This document shows, piece by piece, positions 45,232 through 52,445 of a DNA stretch of 52,445 bases. This DNA comes from Verrucomicrobiaceae bacterium (GTDB taxonomy: Bacteria > Pseudomonadota > Gammaproteobacteria > Pseudomonadales > CAMLJR01). Each line of letters opens with the position of its first letter. Position 1 is the stretch's first letter. The stretch covers positions 1-52,445 of the forward strand of contig JAQGNY010000045.1 of assembly GCA_028293825.1 (NCBI GenBank), in the 5' to 3' direction. Under the pieces are notes generated by a model. It made no database searches and was not told the DNA's origin. It saw nothing but the letters and a program-made list of their open reading frames with translations. Position numbers and translations under genes: made by a program.

Positions 45232-46283
45232 TGACGTATTTAAGACCTAATTTCCGCCATCCAGACCTTCCGACCAACGAGCTCGGCTACACCAAGAAAA
45301 ATTACGAAGGGTCATTGTCGACGTTATGCGCCGGTTGCGGTCACGACTCGATTAGCGCAGCCATCGTGCAAGCGTGTTTTGAATTATCGATAGAGCCGCA
45401 CAAAGTCGCGAAATTATCTGGCATCGGCTGCTCGTCGAAAACGCCGACTTATTTTCTCGGCAATTCGCACGGTTTTAACTCCGTACACGGGCGCATGCCA
45501 TCGGTAGTAACCGGTGCCAATATGGCCAACCGCGATCTTATTTATATCGGCGTTTCCGGCGACGGCGACACTGCCTCTATCGGCATGGGCCAATTCGTGC
45601 ACGCGGTGCGTCGCAGCTTGAATATGACCTATATCGTCGAGAACAACGGCTGTTACGGTCTGACCAAAGGTCAGGATTCGGCTACGGCGGATGTGGGCTC
45701 GAAAAGTAAAAAGGGCGATGCGAATCCCTTCGAAGGTATCGATTTGGCAGCGCTCGCGTTGCAACTCGGCGCCAGTTTCGTTGCACGCAGTTTCTCTGGC
45801 GATAAAGAGCAGTTGATTCCGTTGCTGAAGGCTGCGATTAAGCATCCGGGCTTCGCATTTATCGACGTAATTTCACCGTGTGTCACATTCAATAATAATC
45901 CGGGTTCGACCAAGTCTTACGAATTCGTGCGCGATCATCTGCAAGCAACGGGCACGGTTGATTTTGTGCCGATGCGCAAAGAAATCACTACCAGTTACAG
46001 CGCCGGTACTTCGCAAGAAGTTACGCTGCACGATGGCTCGGTTATTCATTTGCACAAAATCGACGACAAACTCGATATTCACAATCGTCGTTCGGCGCTC
46101 GATTTAATTCAGGAATATAAATCGGAAAGTAAAATTCTGACCGGTTTGTTGTACATGGATAAAGAGCCAACCGATCTGCACGAAACAATTGGCACCGTGC
46201 ATAAGCCCTTGCGCTCGTTGCAGGAAAAAGAACTGTGCCCCGGCAACAACGTATTGCAAAATATTAACGCCAGCTTTCGCTAG
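45231..46283 (+). CDS. 2-oxoacid:acceptor oxidoreductase, beta subunit (KorB-type)
   Basis: The 350-residue product is the thiamine-diphosphate subunit. It begins with a conserved LCAGCGHDSISAAIVQACFE segment, then GIGCSSKTPTYFLG. The ThDP/Mg motif is SGDGDTASIGMGQFVHAVRR, followed by VENNGCYGLTKGQ. It overlaps the alpha gene by one base (TAATG) and ends the operon. A perfect terminator follows. No ferredoxin cluster lies in this subunit, so the cluster domains of the first gene are the probable exit for electrons. Confidence 0.9.
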   Translation: MTYLRPNFRHPDLPTNELGYTKKNYEGSLSTLCAGCGHDSISAAIVQACFELSIEPHKVAKLSGIGCSSKTPTYFLGNSHGFNSVHGRMPSVVTGANMANRDLIYIGVSGDGDTASIGMGQFVHAVRRSLNMTYIVENNGCYGLTKGQDSATADVGSKSKKGDANPFEGIDLAALALQLGASFVARSFSGDKEQLIPLLKAAIKHPGFAFIDVISPCVTFNNNPGSTKSYEFVRDHLQATGTVDFVPMRKEITTSYSAGTSQEVTLHDGSVIHLHKIDDKLDIHNRRSALDLIQEYKSESKILTGLLYMDKEPTDLHETIGTVHKPLRSLQEKELCPGNNVLQNINASFR

Positions 46284-46296
46284 TCGAGCGGCAAGC

Positions 46297-46330
46297 AATA
46301 AAAAACCCGGCAAGTGCCGGGTTTTTTATT
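46297..46330. terminator. strong bidirectional Rho-independent terminator
   Basis: AATAAAAAACCCGGCA (46297-46312) pairs perfectly with TGCCGGGTTTTTTATT (46315-46330). The A-run and T-run flank a GC-rich core, so it can end transcription from both sides. It stands between the oxidoreductase operon and the convergent VOC gene. Confidence 0.93.
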
Positions 46331-46342
46331 GTGTCTCAGTTG

Positions 46343-46783
46343 TCACCACACACCCGTATTTGGCATCGACGCCCAAGGTTCTTGCGACGGTAACGATTCA
46401 CCGCGCTGCAGCAGCTCGATAGAAATATTATCGGGCGAGCGCACAAACGCCATATGACCATCGCGTGGCGGTCGATTAATAGTGATGCCCGCATCGAGTA
46501 AGCGCTGACACAGCGTATAGATATTTTCGACGCGATACGCGAGATGGCCGAAATTGCGTCCGCCATCGTAGGCGTTGTCGTCCCAGTTAAAGGTTAATTC
46601 CACCAGCGGCGCTTTATTATTTTTCGCGCGCTCCACATCGCCGGGCGCTGCGAGAAATACCAATGTATAGCGGCCTTTTTCATGATCTTGTCGAGAAACC
46701 TCCACCAGCCCAAGCAACTCACAATAAAATTGGAGCGACCGTTGCAAATCGCCGACGCGAACCATCGTATGCAAATACTCCAT
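46343..46783 (-). CDS. VOC-family glyoxalase I-like protein
   Basis: The 146-residue product is a glyoxalase I type VOC protein. Expected metal ligands are His5 ([12 protein letters not shown]), Glu62 (LVELTFNWD), His80 ([12 protein letters not shown]) and Glu123 ([10 protein letters not shown]). It has [20 protein letters not shown] near the start. The compact length resembles nickel-type GloA, which joins methylglyoxal and glutathione to S-lactoylglutathione. It is convergent with the oxidoreductase operon. Confidence 0.9.
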   Translation of the reverse strand: MEYLHTMVRVGDLQRSLQFYCELLGLVEVSRQDHEKGRYTLVFLAAPGDVERAKNNKAPLVELTFNWDDNAYDGGRNFGHLAYRVENIYTLCQRLLDAGITINRPPRDGHMAFVRSPDNISIELLQRGESLPSQEPWASMPNTGVW

Positions 46784-46999
46784 CGCTTCTTCCTCGTAGT
46801 TTCAGCGGATAGCAGCAAAGAGCCGCAATATTATCGACTTATGTTAAAGATCGCCCATAGTAAGTTAGAGCAGGTTGTCGTCGAAAGTTTACTTAATTCC
46901 GAATTCACTAAACGCCGATTTTTATAGAGACCATCGGTCGAAGGCCGTCGAGATACCCACATATAATTAATCCACCAGGGTCAATATGCGGAGGTGGGT

Positions 47000-47224
47000 A
47001 TGTCACTGTATGTGGGATTAAATCGGCGAGCAGGCGGGGACCGCCGCATATTGGACACAACGCCAGGGCAAGACCGCCGTGGTATCGACAGACGGCGGCG
47101 CGGCTCCGATGTGTACGTGTTGGTAATGGGCGATGCCGGCGTCGATCGATTCGGCTTGATGGTAGGTTTCCCGGTCGCCTGTTTGATCGCGGTTGCGGTC
47201 ATCGGAGTTTTCGCCGGCGCTTAA
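47000..47224 (+). CDS. small Arg-rich protein with C-terminal membrane helix (hypothetical)
   Basis: The 74-residue product has an Arg-rich start with a repeated R-x-GxDRR theme (NRRAGGDRRIL, QDRRGIDRRRRGSD). One hydrophobic helix (GLMVGFPVACLIAVAVIGVF) stands at its end. GGAGG lies six bases before the ATG. GTG at 46994 is an alternative start. The xDRR-type motif occurs in membrane-linked signalling proteins, and an EAL-CBS-GGDEF gene follows 105 bases downstream. The function is unknown to me. The 216-base gap before it shows no clear element. Confidence 0.62.
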   Translation: MSLYVGLNRRAGGDRRILDTTPGQDRRGIDRRRRGSDVYVLVMGDAGVDRFGLMVGFPVACLIAVAVIGVFAGA

Positions 47225-47329
47225 ACCGTCGCGGTGTCATATAAACGACATTTGCAGCCGCTAAACTGGTTCGTCGTCGCCGTGTAAAAGTGGGCGACCC
47301 CGTGCAGCTTAGCGTCGCAATGAGTATTT

Positions 47330-49120
47330 ATGTCGCCGATTGGAACCGCTTTGGAATTGCAGGAAATTATTCGCTGCAATTCGCTGTCCTCTGTTTTTCA
47401 ACCCATTCTCGATCTGCGTAACGCGACACTATTCGGTTACGAAGCGCTCACGCGCGGCCCCGCCAATAGCATCATGCACAGTCCGCTTAATTTGTTTGAA
47501 ACCGCTAATCGTCACGACATGATGGCGCCGTTAGAATTCGCGTGCAGCGAGAACTCGTGCAAACGTTTTGTGCAATTGGGCGCCGAGGGCAAACTTTTTT
47601 TAAATGTCAGTCCGATTAGTTTGCTCGAAAAAAAATATCAGCAGCAAATGACGGATTGGGTTATTCGCAAATTCGGTTTGTCGTCGGAGCGCGTCGTTAT
47701 CGAATTGTCCGAGCAGTATCCGCTCGACGATTATGTGGTCATGCGCAGTGCCACCGCTTATTTTCGCGAGATGGGATTTGAAATCGCCATCGACGATTTA
47801 GGCGCCGGTTATGCGGGGCTGCGTGCGTGGTCCGAGTTGCGGCCCGACTATGTAAAAGTCGATCGTCATTTCATCGAGCAAATTAACGAAGATCCGATAA
47901 AGCGCGAATTTCTACGCTCCATCCTCGACATCGCCAAGGAGATGGATTGCAAAGTTGTCGCTGAAGGCATCGAAACGGCTGCGCAATTGTCGACGGTCCA
48001 GGCGATGGGTGTGCATTATGGTCAGGGCTATTTTCTCGGTCGTCCCGAGTCTGTACCCGCACCTGCGCATCTACTGGTGGAGCGCATTACGGAAGTTTCG
48101 GCACCATTGCAGCGTCCGCTGCGACGCTCGCAAACCGTTGCGGAGATGGTGGTGAGTTCGCCCACCATTGAGCCGTGGACGCCGCTCGATGAAGTGATCG
48201 AAATTTTCCAAGCGAATCGCGCGCTCAGCTGTTTGCCGGTAGTGGAAGAGGGCGCGCCGATTGGTTTGATTCAACGTCAGGAAATGCTCGAGCTATACAC
48301 GGCGCGTTACAGTCGCGAATTGTACGGAAGAAGACCGGCGCGATTTTTCGTCGATAAAAATTCGGTCATCGTTGGCGATGATCGCAGTCTTGAAGAAGTG
48401 AGTCGCTTAATGACTGCGGATGGCGACCAACCGCTCAGTCAGGATTTTATTATTAAACGCGGCGAAAAATTTTTCGGTGTCGGCAAAACCAGCACACTGC
48501 TACGACGAATTACCGAACAACAAATTCGCAACGCGCGCTACGCAAATCCGCTGACGCTGTTGCCGGGCAATGTGCCGATACACGAAATGCTCGACGAATT
48601 ACTGGAGCGTGGCGAACCCTTTCATGTGGCCTATTGCGACGTCGATTATTTCAAGCCGTATAACGATTATTACGGCTATAGCAAAGGCGATGAAGTAATT
48701 GTACGGCTTGCAAATATTGCGCAATGCGTTGTCGATGACGACAGTGATTTTGTTGGCCATATTGGTGGCGATGATTTCATGCTGATTTTTCGCAGCGCTG
48801 ATTGGCAGCAGCGCGCGCAGCGCATGTTGAAATTATTCGAACAGAGCTTGGCCGATTTTTATTGCGATACATCGTTTCGCCAGGGTGGAATATTCGCTCG
48901 CAGTCGCAACGGCGACAGCCGTTTTTTTCCTTTGCTGACATTATCGATTGGCGTGGTGTTTCCCGACACGCAACATTGTTTCAGCCATCACGATATTGCC
49001 GCGCTCGCAGTCGATGCCAAACACGAAGCGAAGCAGCAGGCTGGCAATAGTATTTTTATTTCGCGGCGCCGGCGCCCGCAAAGCGATGCCAGTGCGCAAC
49101 AGTTGCCCGCGCTGTCGTGA
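47330..49120 (+). CDS. EAL-CBS-GGDEF cyclic di-GMP signalling protein
   Basis: The 596-residue product has an EAL domain (about 10-250), a CBS-pair region (about 270-405) and a GGDEF domain (about 415-580). EAL catalytic positions appear present: YEALTRGP, LFLNVSP, VVIELSE, AIDDLGAG, VKVDRHF, VVAEGIE and GQGYFLGRP. The GGDEF signature is altered to GGDDF (GHIGGDDFMLIF), and YFKPYNDYYGYSKGDEV replaces the usual FKxxND segment. It is thus likely an active phosphodiesterase with a weakened or regulatory cyclase domain. The CBS pair could sense adenyl nucleotides. Its membrane state is soluble. Confidence 0.9.
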   Translation: MSPIGTALELQEIIRCNSLSSVFQPILDLRNATLFGYEALTRGPANSIMHSPLNLFETANRHDMMAPLEFACSENSCKRFVQLGAEGKLFLNVSPISLLEKKYQQQMTDWVIRKFGLSSERVVIELSEQYPLDDYVVMRSATAYFREMGFEIAIDDLGAGYAGLRAWSELRPDYVKVDRHFIEQINEDPIKREFLRSILDIAKEMDCKVVAEGIETAAQLSTVQAMGVHYGQGYFLGRPESVPAPAHLLVERITEVSAPLQRPLRRSQTVAEMVVSSPTIEPWTPLDEVIEIFQANRALSCLPVVEEGAPIGLIQRQEMLELYTARYSRELYGRRPARFFVDKNSVIVGDDRSLEEVSRLMTADGDQPLSQDFIIKRGEKFFGVGKTSTLLRRITEQQIRNARYANPLTLLPGNVPIHEMLDELLERGEPFHVAYCDVDYFKPYNDYYGYSKGDEVIVRLANIAQCVVDDDSDFVGHIGGDDFMLIFRSADWQQRAQRMLKLFEQSLADFYCDTSFRQGGIFARSRNGDSRFFPLLTLSIGVVFPDTQHCFSHHDIAALAVDAKHEAKQQAGNSIFISRRRRPQSDASAQQLPALS

Positions 49121-49154
49121 CAGCGCAGACTACGCATTCTCGTAAAATATAGTT

Positions 49155-49173
49155 ATTTGCCCGTTGGGCAAAT
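49155..49173. repeat. perfect 8-bp inverted repeat before moaC
   Basis: ATTTGCCC-GTT-GGGCAAAT lies between the EAL-CBS-GGDEF stop and the moaC ATG, 24 bases before the latter. It is followed by TGCTTTC, so it could be a weak terminator for the gene before it, or an operator or hairpin controlling moaC. It is too short to be the known Moco riboswitch. Confidence 0.5.
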
Positions 49174-49197
49174 TGCTTTCGACGCGGATAGCAATCA

Positions 49198-49728
49198 ATG
49201 TCTTCATCGCAAACTCCATCATCATCATCATCATCATCACCGCCGGCTCCAGCGTCATCGTTGACGCATCTCGATGCGCAAGGTCACGCGCGCATGGTTG
49301 ACGTTACCGAAAAGCCCGTTACCTATCGCGAAGCAGTGGCGGAAGCCATCGTGGCGATGCAGCCGCAGACGCTGCAATTAATTATTGAAGGTGGATTAAA
49401 AAAAGGCGATGCATTGGCCGTCGCACGTATCGCAGGCATTCAAGCCGCAAAAAAATGTTCGGATTTAATACCGCTATGTCATCCGCTGCTGTTGTCGTCG
49501 GTCGTGGTCGAATGTAAGCCCGACAGCGAAAATTCCTGTGTAGTGGTTCGCGCAACGTGCAAATTATCCGGACAAACCGGCGTGGAAATGGAAGCACTCA
49601 CCGCCGCTAGTGTGGCTGCGTTAACTATTTACGATATGTGCAAGGCGGTGGATCGCGGTATGGAAATTCGCTCCGTGCGCCTGCTCGAAAAACGCGGCGG
49701 TAAATCTGGCGAGTGGCGGGCTGCATAA
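49198..49728 (+). CDS. moaC: cyclic pyranopterin monophosphate synthase MoaC
   Basis: MoaC makes cyclic pyranopterin monophosphate in molybdenum cofactor synthesis. The 176-residue product has an unusual Ser/Pro-rich start (about 20 residues, with seven Ser from a TCA run). The core then follows: [44 protein letters not shown], the active region [18 protein letters not shown] and [11 protein letters not shown]. moaD and moaE follow directly. moaA is not in the window. Confidence 0.95.
   Translation: MSSSQTPSSSSSSSPPAPASSLTHLDAQGHARMVDVTEKPVTYREAVAEAIVAMQPQTLQLIIEGGLKKGDALAVARIAGIQAAKKCSDLIPLCHPLLLSSVVVECKPDSENSCVVVRATCKLSGQTGVEMEALTAASVAALTIYDMCKAVDRGMEIRSVRLLEKRGGKSGEWRAA
49219..49239 (+). 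repeat. seven in-frame TCA codons (poly-Ser) in moaC
   Basis: Seven tandem TCA triplets code for seven Ser at residues 8-14. Such a run can change length by slippage. Since the unit is a triplet, length change keeps the frame, so it alters the N-terminal tail and not expression. Confidence 0.9.
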
Positions 49729-49730
49729 AA

Positions 49731-49973
49731 ATGCTAACCGTATTATTTTTTGCGCGCATTCGCGAACAACTGGGTGAATCGCGGCTGCAATGTGCCCATG
49801 TTTCCAGCATCGATACATTAATTGACACGTTGAGTCTGCGCGGCGAGCAGTGGTCGCCAGTATTGCGCGCACCCAATGTCATCGTGGCGATCAATCAGGC
49901 CGTTGCGCGCGCGGGACAGCTTTTGTGCGATGGCGATGAAGTGGCGTTTTATCCGCCGGTAACGGGGGGCTAG
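49731..49973 (+). CDS. moaD: molybdopterin synthase small subunit MoaD
   Basis: MoaD carries the sulfur used to build molybdopterin, as a thiocarboxylate on its C-terminal Gly. The 80-residue product is a ubiquitin-like fold starting MLTVLFFARIREQLG and ending DGDEVAFYPPVTGG with the needed GG. ATG 49731 starts two bases after the moaC stop. An upstream GTG (49713) inside moaC is less likely. Confidence 0.93.
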   Translation: MLTVLFFARIREQLGESRLQCAHVSSIDTLIDTLSLRGEQWSPVLRAPNVIVAINQAVARAGQLLCDGDEVAFYPPVTGG

Positions 49974-49976
49974 GCA

Positions 49977-50429
49977 ATGCCGGAAATCAGTATTCAGTCT
50001 GTTGATTTCGACGCGGGCCTGGAAATTAAGTGCTTGCGCGAAGCGAGTGCAGAGACCGGCGCGGTTGCTACATTTACCGGTATTGTCAGTGATATTAACG
50101 AAGGCAGTCCGGTGTCGACGCTTGAGCTTGAGCATTATCCCGGCATGACTGAAAAAAGTATTGCTGCCATTATTGACGAAGCAAAAAATCGCTGGCCGTT
50201 ACTGGCAGTACGCGTAATTCATCGCATTGGTAAATTGGCAGTGCGCGAGCAAATTGTATTTGTCGGCGTTAGCAGTCGGCATCGCGGCGCAGCGTTTGCC
50301 GCCTGCGAATTTATTATGGATTTTTTAAAAACACGCGCGCCGTTTTGGAAAAAAGAAACTATCGATGGCGGTTCGCGTTGGGTGGATGCACGTGTTGGCG
50401 ACGATGCAGCTGCTGCACGATGGAAATAA
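49977..50429 (+). CDS. moaE: molybdopterin synthase large subunit MoaE
   Basis: MoaE is the catalytic subunit of molybdopterin synthase. The 150-residue product has TGAVATFTGIVSDIN, EHYPGMTEKSI, HRIGKLAVREQIVFVGV, SSRHRGAAFAACEFIMDFLK and the Lys-bearing APFWKKETIDGGSRWV. It follows moaD by three bases and ends the moaCDE group. Confidence 0.95.
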   Translation: MPEISIQSVDFDAGLEIKCLREASAETGAVATFTGIVSDINEGSPVSTLELEHYPGMTEKSIAAIIDEAKNRWPLLAVRVIHRIGKLAVREQIVFVGVSSRHRGAAFAACEFIMDFLKTRAPFWKKETIDGGSRWVDARVGDDAAAARWK

Positions 50430-50455
50430 TATTTCGATAATTAAATTGAGCGTTT

Positions 50456-50551
50456 TCGAAACTATTAAACCGACTATTTGCTCGACTAACCGTTTACTCC
50501 GCCAACCGTTTACGACCCTAACCGTCTAATGGCCTAACTACACATTCTAAA
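50456..50551 (+). repeat. 16-bp-period tandem array, moaE to RNA methyltransferase
   Basis: Six 16-base steps run from 50456: TTCGAAACTATTAAAC, CGACTATTTGCTCGAC, TAACCGTTTACTCCGC, CAACCGTTTACGACCC, TAACCGTCTAATGGCC and TAACTACACATTCTAA. Units 3-5 share AACCGT-TA. No length change is seen. The array fills most of the 161 bases between the two convergent stops. Confidence 0.78.
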
Positions 50552-50590
50552 ATTGTTGTTCGGCTAAGGCCTGTCTTCAGCCGCCCGCTG

Positions 50591-51415
50591 TCAACCATAG
50601 TAAGCGAGTAGTGCGGCAGTAACTGCAACGTTCAACGATTCCACGCCATTGTGCATAGGAATGCGAATTTTTAAATCGGCGACTTGCATGATTTCTGGCG
50701 ACACACCATCGGTTTCATTGCCCAGGATATAAACACGCGCTCTATTTTTTGGCAGTGCGAATAAATCTTCTTCTGCGTGCGATGACAATATCCCTATTTC
50801 CATACCGCACTGTTTCAATTGCTGTAACGCGATCGCTAAGTCCGCACAGCGCACGATAGGGCATTTGAATAAAGTGCCGGCACTCGCTTTGATCACTAAT
50901 GGCGATAAAGGTGCACTGCCTTTTTCTGGAATTAAAACGGCATCGACGCCGCCGGCGCAAGCTGAGCGAATCAACATGCCCATGTTTTGTGGATTGGTAA
51001 TTCGATCCAGTGCAATTATTTTTATCGTTTTGTCAGGTTGATAATTTTTCAGAAAATTATCGAAGCGTTGATAACGCTGCAATTGCAAATCCGCCGCGAC
51101 GCCTTGGTCTTCGCGACTATTTTTCGAGATGCGTGAAAGCTCAATCTTGCTGTGATATTTAATCGGTATGGAACGTTTCGCGGCGGCCTGCTCGATATCG
51201 CGCACAATATCGCCGGTTTTATTACTATCGGCGAGATGCACGCAAAATATCGGAATGCCCGAATCTTGCAAGGCTTCAAGCACAGGCTTGCGACCGTAAA
51301 TAGTCAGTAAGCTATCGTAGAAAGCTTTTTTCTCGACATAGTTGCTTGAATCGCCCGATTTATTGGTGTTGGCGCTTTTTGCGCTGGGTTCATTGCTTGA
51401 ATTGGATTCGGTCAT
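50591..51415 (-). CDS. SpoU/TrmH-family RNA 2'-O-methyltransferase
   Basis: The 274-residue product has a disordered Ser/Asn/Lys-rich start (about 1-28), an RNA-binding L30-like part ([20 protein letters not shown]) and a knotted SPOUT domain. Motif 1 is [20 protein letters not shown], motif 2 [13 protein letters not shown] and motif 3 [20 protein letters not shown]. It resembles RlmB/TrmH-like enzymes. The RNA target is not known. A frame extends 20 codons upstream to a TTG, but ATG 51415 is preferred. It is divergent from the pyruvate kinase gene. Confidence 0.88.
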   Translation of the reverse strand: MTESNSSNEPSAKSANTNKSGDSSNYVEKKAFYDSLLTIYGRKPVLEALQDSGIPIFCVHLADSNKTGDIVRDIEQAAAKRSIPIKYHSKIELSRISKNSREDQGVAADLQLQRYQRFDNFLKNYQPDKTIKIIALDRITNPQNMGMLIRSACAGGVDAVLIPEKGSAPLSPLVIKASAGTLFKCPIVRCADLAIALQQLKQCGMEIGILSSHAEEDLFALPKNRARVYILGNETDGVSPEIMQVADLKIRIPMHNGVESLNVAVTAALLAYYG

Positions 51416-51519
51416 CGCGGTATTTGCTATTGAGGATACGTCGCGCAAGATGCGTTGTGCGTTTCCTGATGTCAAGCATTGCGCTACAGTTACATGAGAT
51501 GTGGAGATGGAGCAGTAAT

Positions 51520-52445
51520 ATGCGTAAAACCAAGATTATTTGCACGATTGGACCGGCGACAGCCAGCTTGGAAATGCTGCGTAAACTTTATACAGCGGGA
51601 ATGAATGTGGTGCGCCTTAATATGTCGCACGGCGAGCACGAATCGCATGCGGAAGTGATCGCAGCGGTGCGTGAATTGAATCGTTCGGTGCAGCATCCAG
51701 TCGCAATTATGCTCGACACGCAGGGCCCGGAAATTCGCACTGGCGCATTGAGTCACGATTTACAGTTAAACGATGGCGACATCGTGACCGTCAATGTGCG
51801 CGCCAGTGATAATGTCGAAGAAACCTCTTTCCAAATCAATTACGAAGATATGCTGGAGGCGGTCGATCCTGGCGATCGTATTACCGTCGATAACGGCTTA
51901 ATTAATTTGGATGTGCTGGAAAAGCTCGATCACGCGTTGCGTTGTCGAGTCGTCGATGGCGGCACGTTAAAGAGTCGCCGGCATGTCAATCTACCCGGTA
52001 TTAAAGTTAATCTTCCAGCCATTACCAAAAAAGATGAGCGCGATATTGTGTTCGGTATTCAACACGGTATCGATTACGTGGCGCTGTCATTTGTGCGCGA
52101 AGCAAACGATGTTTTTCAGCTGCGCGAATTGCTCGCGGCGCACGGCGCGGATGCGGTAAAAATTATCGCGAAAATTGAAGATCAGGAAGGCGTTAAAAAT
52201 CTGGAAAGTATTGTCGATGCATCCGACGCTATCATGGTGGCGCGCGGCGATCTCGGTGTGGAAATTCCGATGGAGCAATTGCCGAATGTGCAGCGCAATA
52301 TCGTGCGATTGTGCGCGGAGAAAGGTCGTCGCGTTATCGTCGCTACGCACTTGCTCGAATCGATGATCGTCAATCCATCGCCTACGCGTGCCGAAGTGAC
52401 CGACGTAGCGAATGCGGCCTACGAAGAAGTCGATGCAATTATGTT
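51520..52445 (+). CDS. pyk: pyruvate kinase (5' part, runs off the window)
   Basis: Pyruvate kinase turns phosphoenolpyruvate and ADP into pyruvate and ATP. The frame is open from ATG 51520 (GGAG upstream) to the last base and gives 308 residues. It starts [19 protein letters not shown] and has [42 protein letters not shown] with the catalytic Lys, [12 protein letters not shown] and the [10 protein letters not shown] segment. The C-terminal allosteric domain lies outside the window. Confidence 0.96.
   Translation, partial: MRKTKIICTIGPATASLEMLRKLYTAGMNVVRLNMSHGEHESHAEVIAAVRELNRSVQHPVAIMLDTQGPEIRTGALSHDLQLNDGDIVTVNVRASDNVEETSFQINYEDMLEAVDPGDRITVDNGLINLDVLEKLDHALRCRVVDGGTLKSRRHVNLPGIKVNLPAITKKDERDIVFGIQHGIDYVALSFVREANDVFQLRELLAAHGADAVKIIAKIEDQEGVKNLESIVDASDAIMVARGDLGVEIPMEQLPNVQRNIVRLCAEKGRRVIVATHLLESMIVNPSPTRAEVTDVANAAYEEVDAIM

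Noticed and set aside
49155-49197. Moco riboswitch before moaC
   Set aside because: The only structure is a single 19-base hairpin. The known riboswitch is much longer and the leader here is too short.

Overview
The window looks like a chromosomal segment of a motile, aerobic gammaproteobacterium. The gene order closely follows the layout known from Pseudomonas and its relatives: fliK-fliLMNOPQR-flhB-flhA-flhF-fleN-fliA-cheYZAB-motCD-parC-parP-cheW, then ccmABCDEFGHI, then smc-zipA-ligA. The species cannot be named from the sequence alone. No rRNA, tRNA or CRISPR array was seen.

Positions 1-26800 hold flagellum and chemotaxis genes. An Hpt protein and the hook-length ruler FliK come first. 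The C-ring and export genes follow (fliL to flhA), then the regulators of flagellar number and position (flhF, fleN), sigma-28 (fliA), the chemotaxis core (cheY, cheZ, cheA, cheB), a second stator pair (motC, motD) and polar array placement genes (parC, parP, cheW). Five sites with sigma-54 (-24/-12) spacing precede fliK, fliL, flhB, flhA and parC, which fits a FleQ-type flagellar cascade. An antisense ABM-domain monooxygenase gene and a 21-bp-period repeat array split fliR from flhB. Two palindromic elements with terminal inverted repeats lie between flhB and flhA. On the minus strand, a second FliK-like protein is coupled to a free-standing FlhB C-terminal domain.

Positions 26800-34430 hold the complete system I cytochrome c maturation set, ccmA to ccmI. 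A 39-codon antisense membrane-protein ORF sits between ccmB and ccmC. Positions 34613-41381 encode chromosome and division functions (smc, zipA, ligA). Positions 41564-46283 are a tightly coupled three-gene operon for a 2-oxoacid:acceptor oxidoreductase with a GltD-like flavin/iron-sulfur subunit, closed by a strong bidirectional terminator. After it come a glyalase-type VOC protein (glyoxalase I-like), a small RR/DRR-rich membrane protein, an EAL-CBS-GGDEF protein, moaC-moaD-moaE, a SpoU-family RNA methyltransferase and the 5' part of pyruvate kinase.

The most unusual signal lies outside the genes. At least nine spacers carry degenerate but phase-locked tandem arrays. The repeat unit differs at each locus, and periods are about 9, 13, 15, 16, 16, 16, 19, 21 and 34 bp. 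The arrays often fill most of the space between two genes. The clearest are the 21-bp array after fliR (17 units without a length change), the 34-bp array between flhF and fleN, and the 16-bp array between moaE and the methyltransferase. I know of no named feature class that explains them. A second recurring theme is a short acidic EIDALL-type peptide found in FliM, FliN and CheZ and repeated three times in the linker of CheA.
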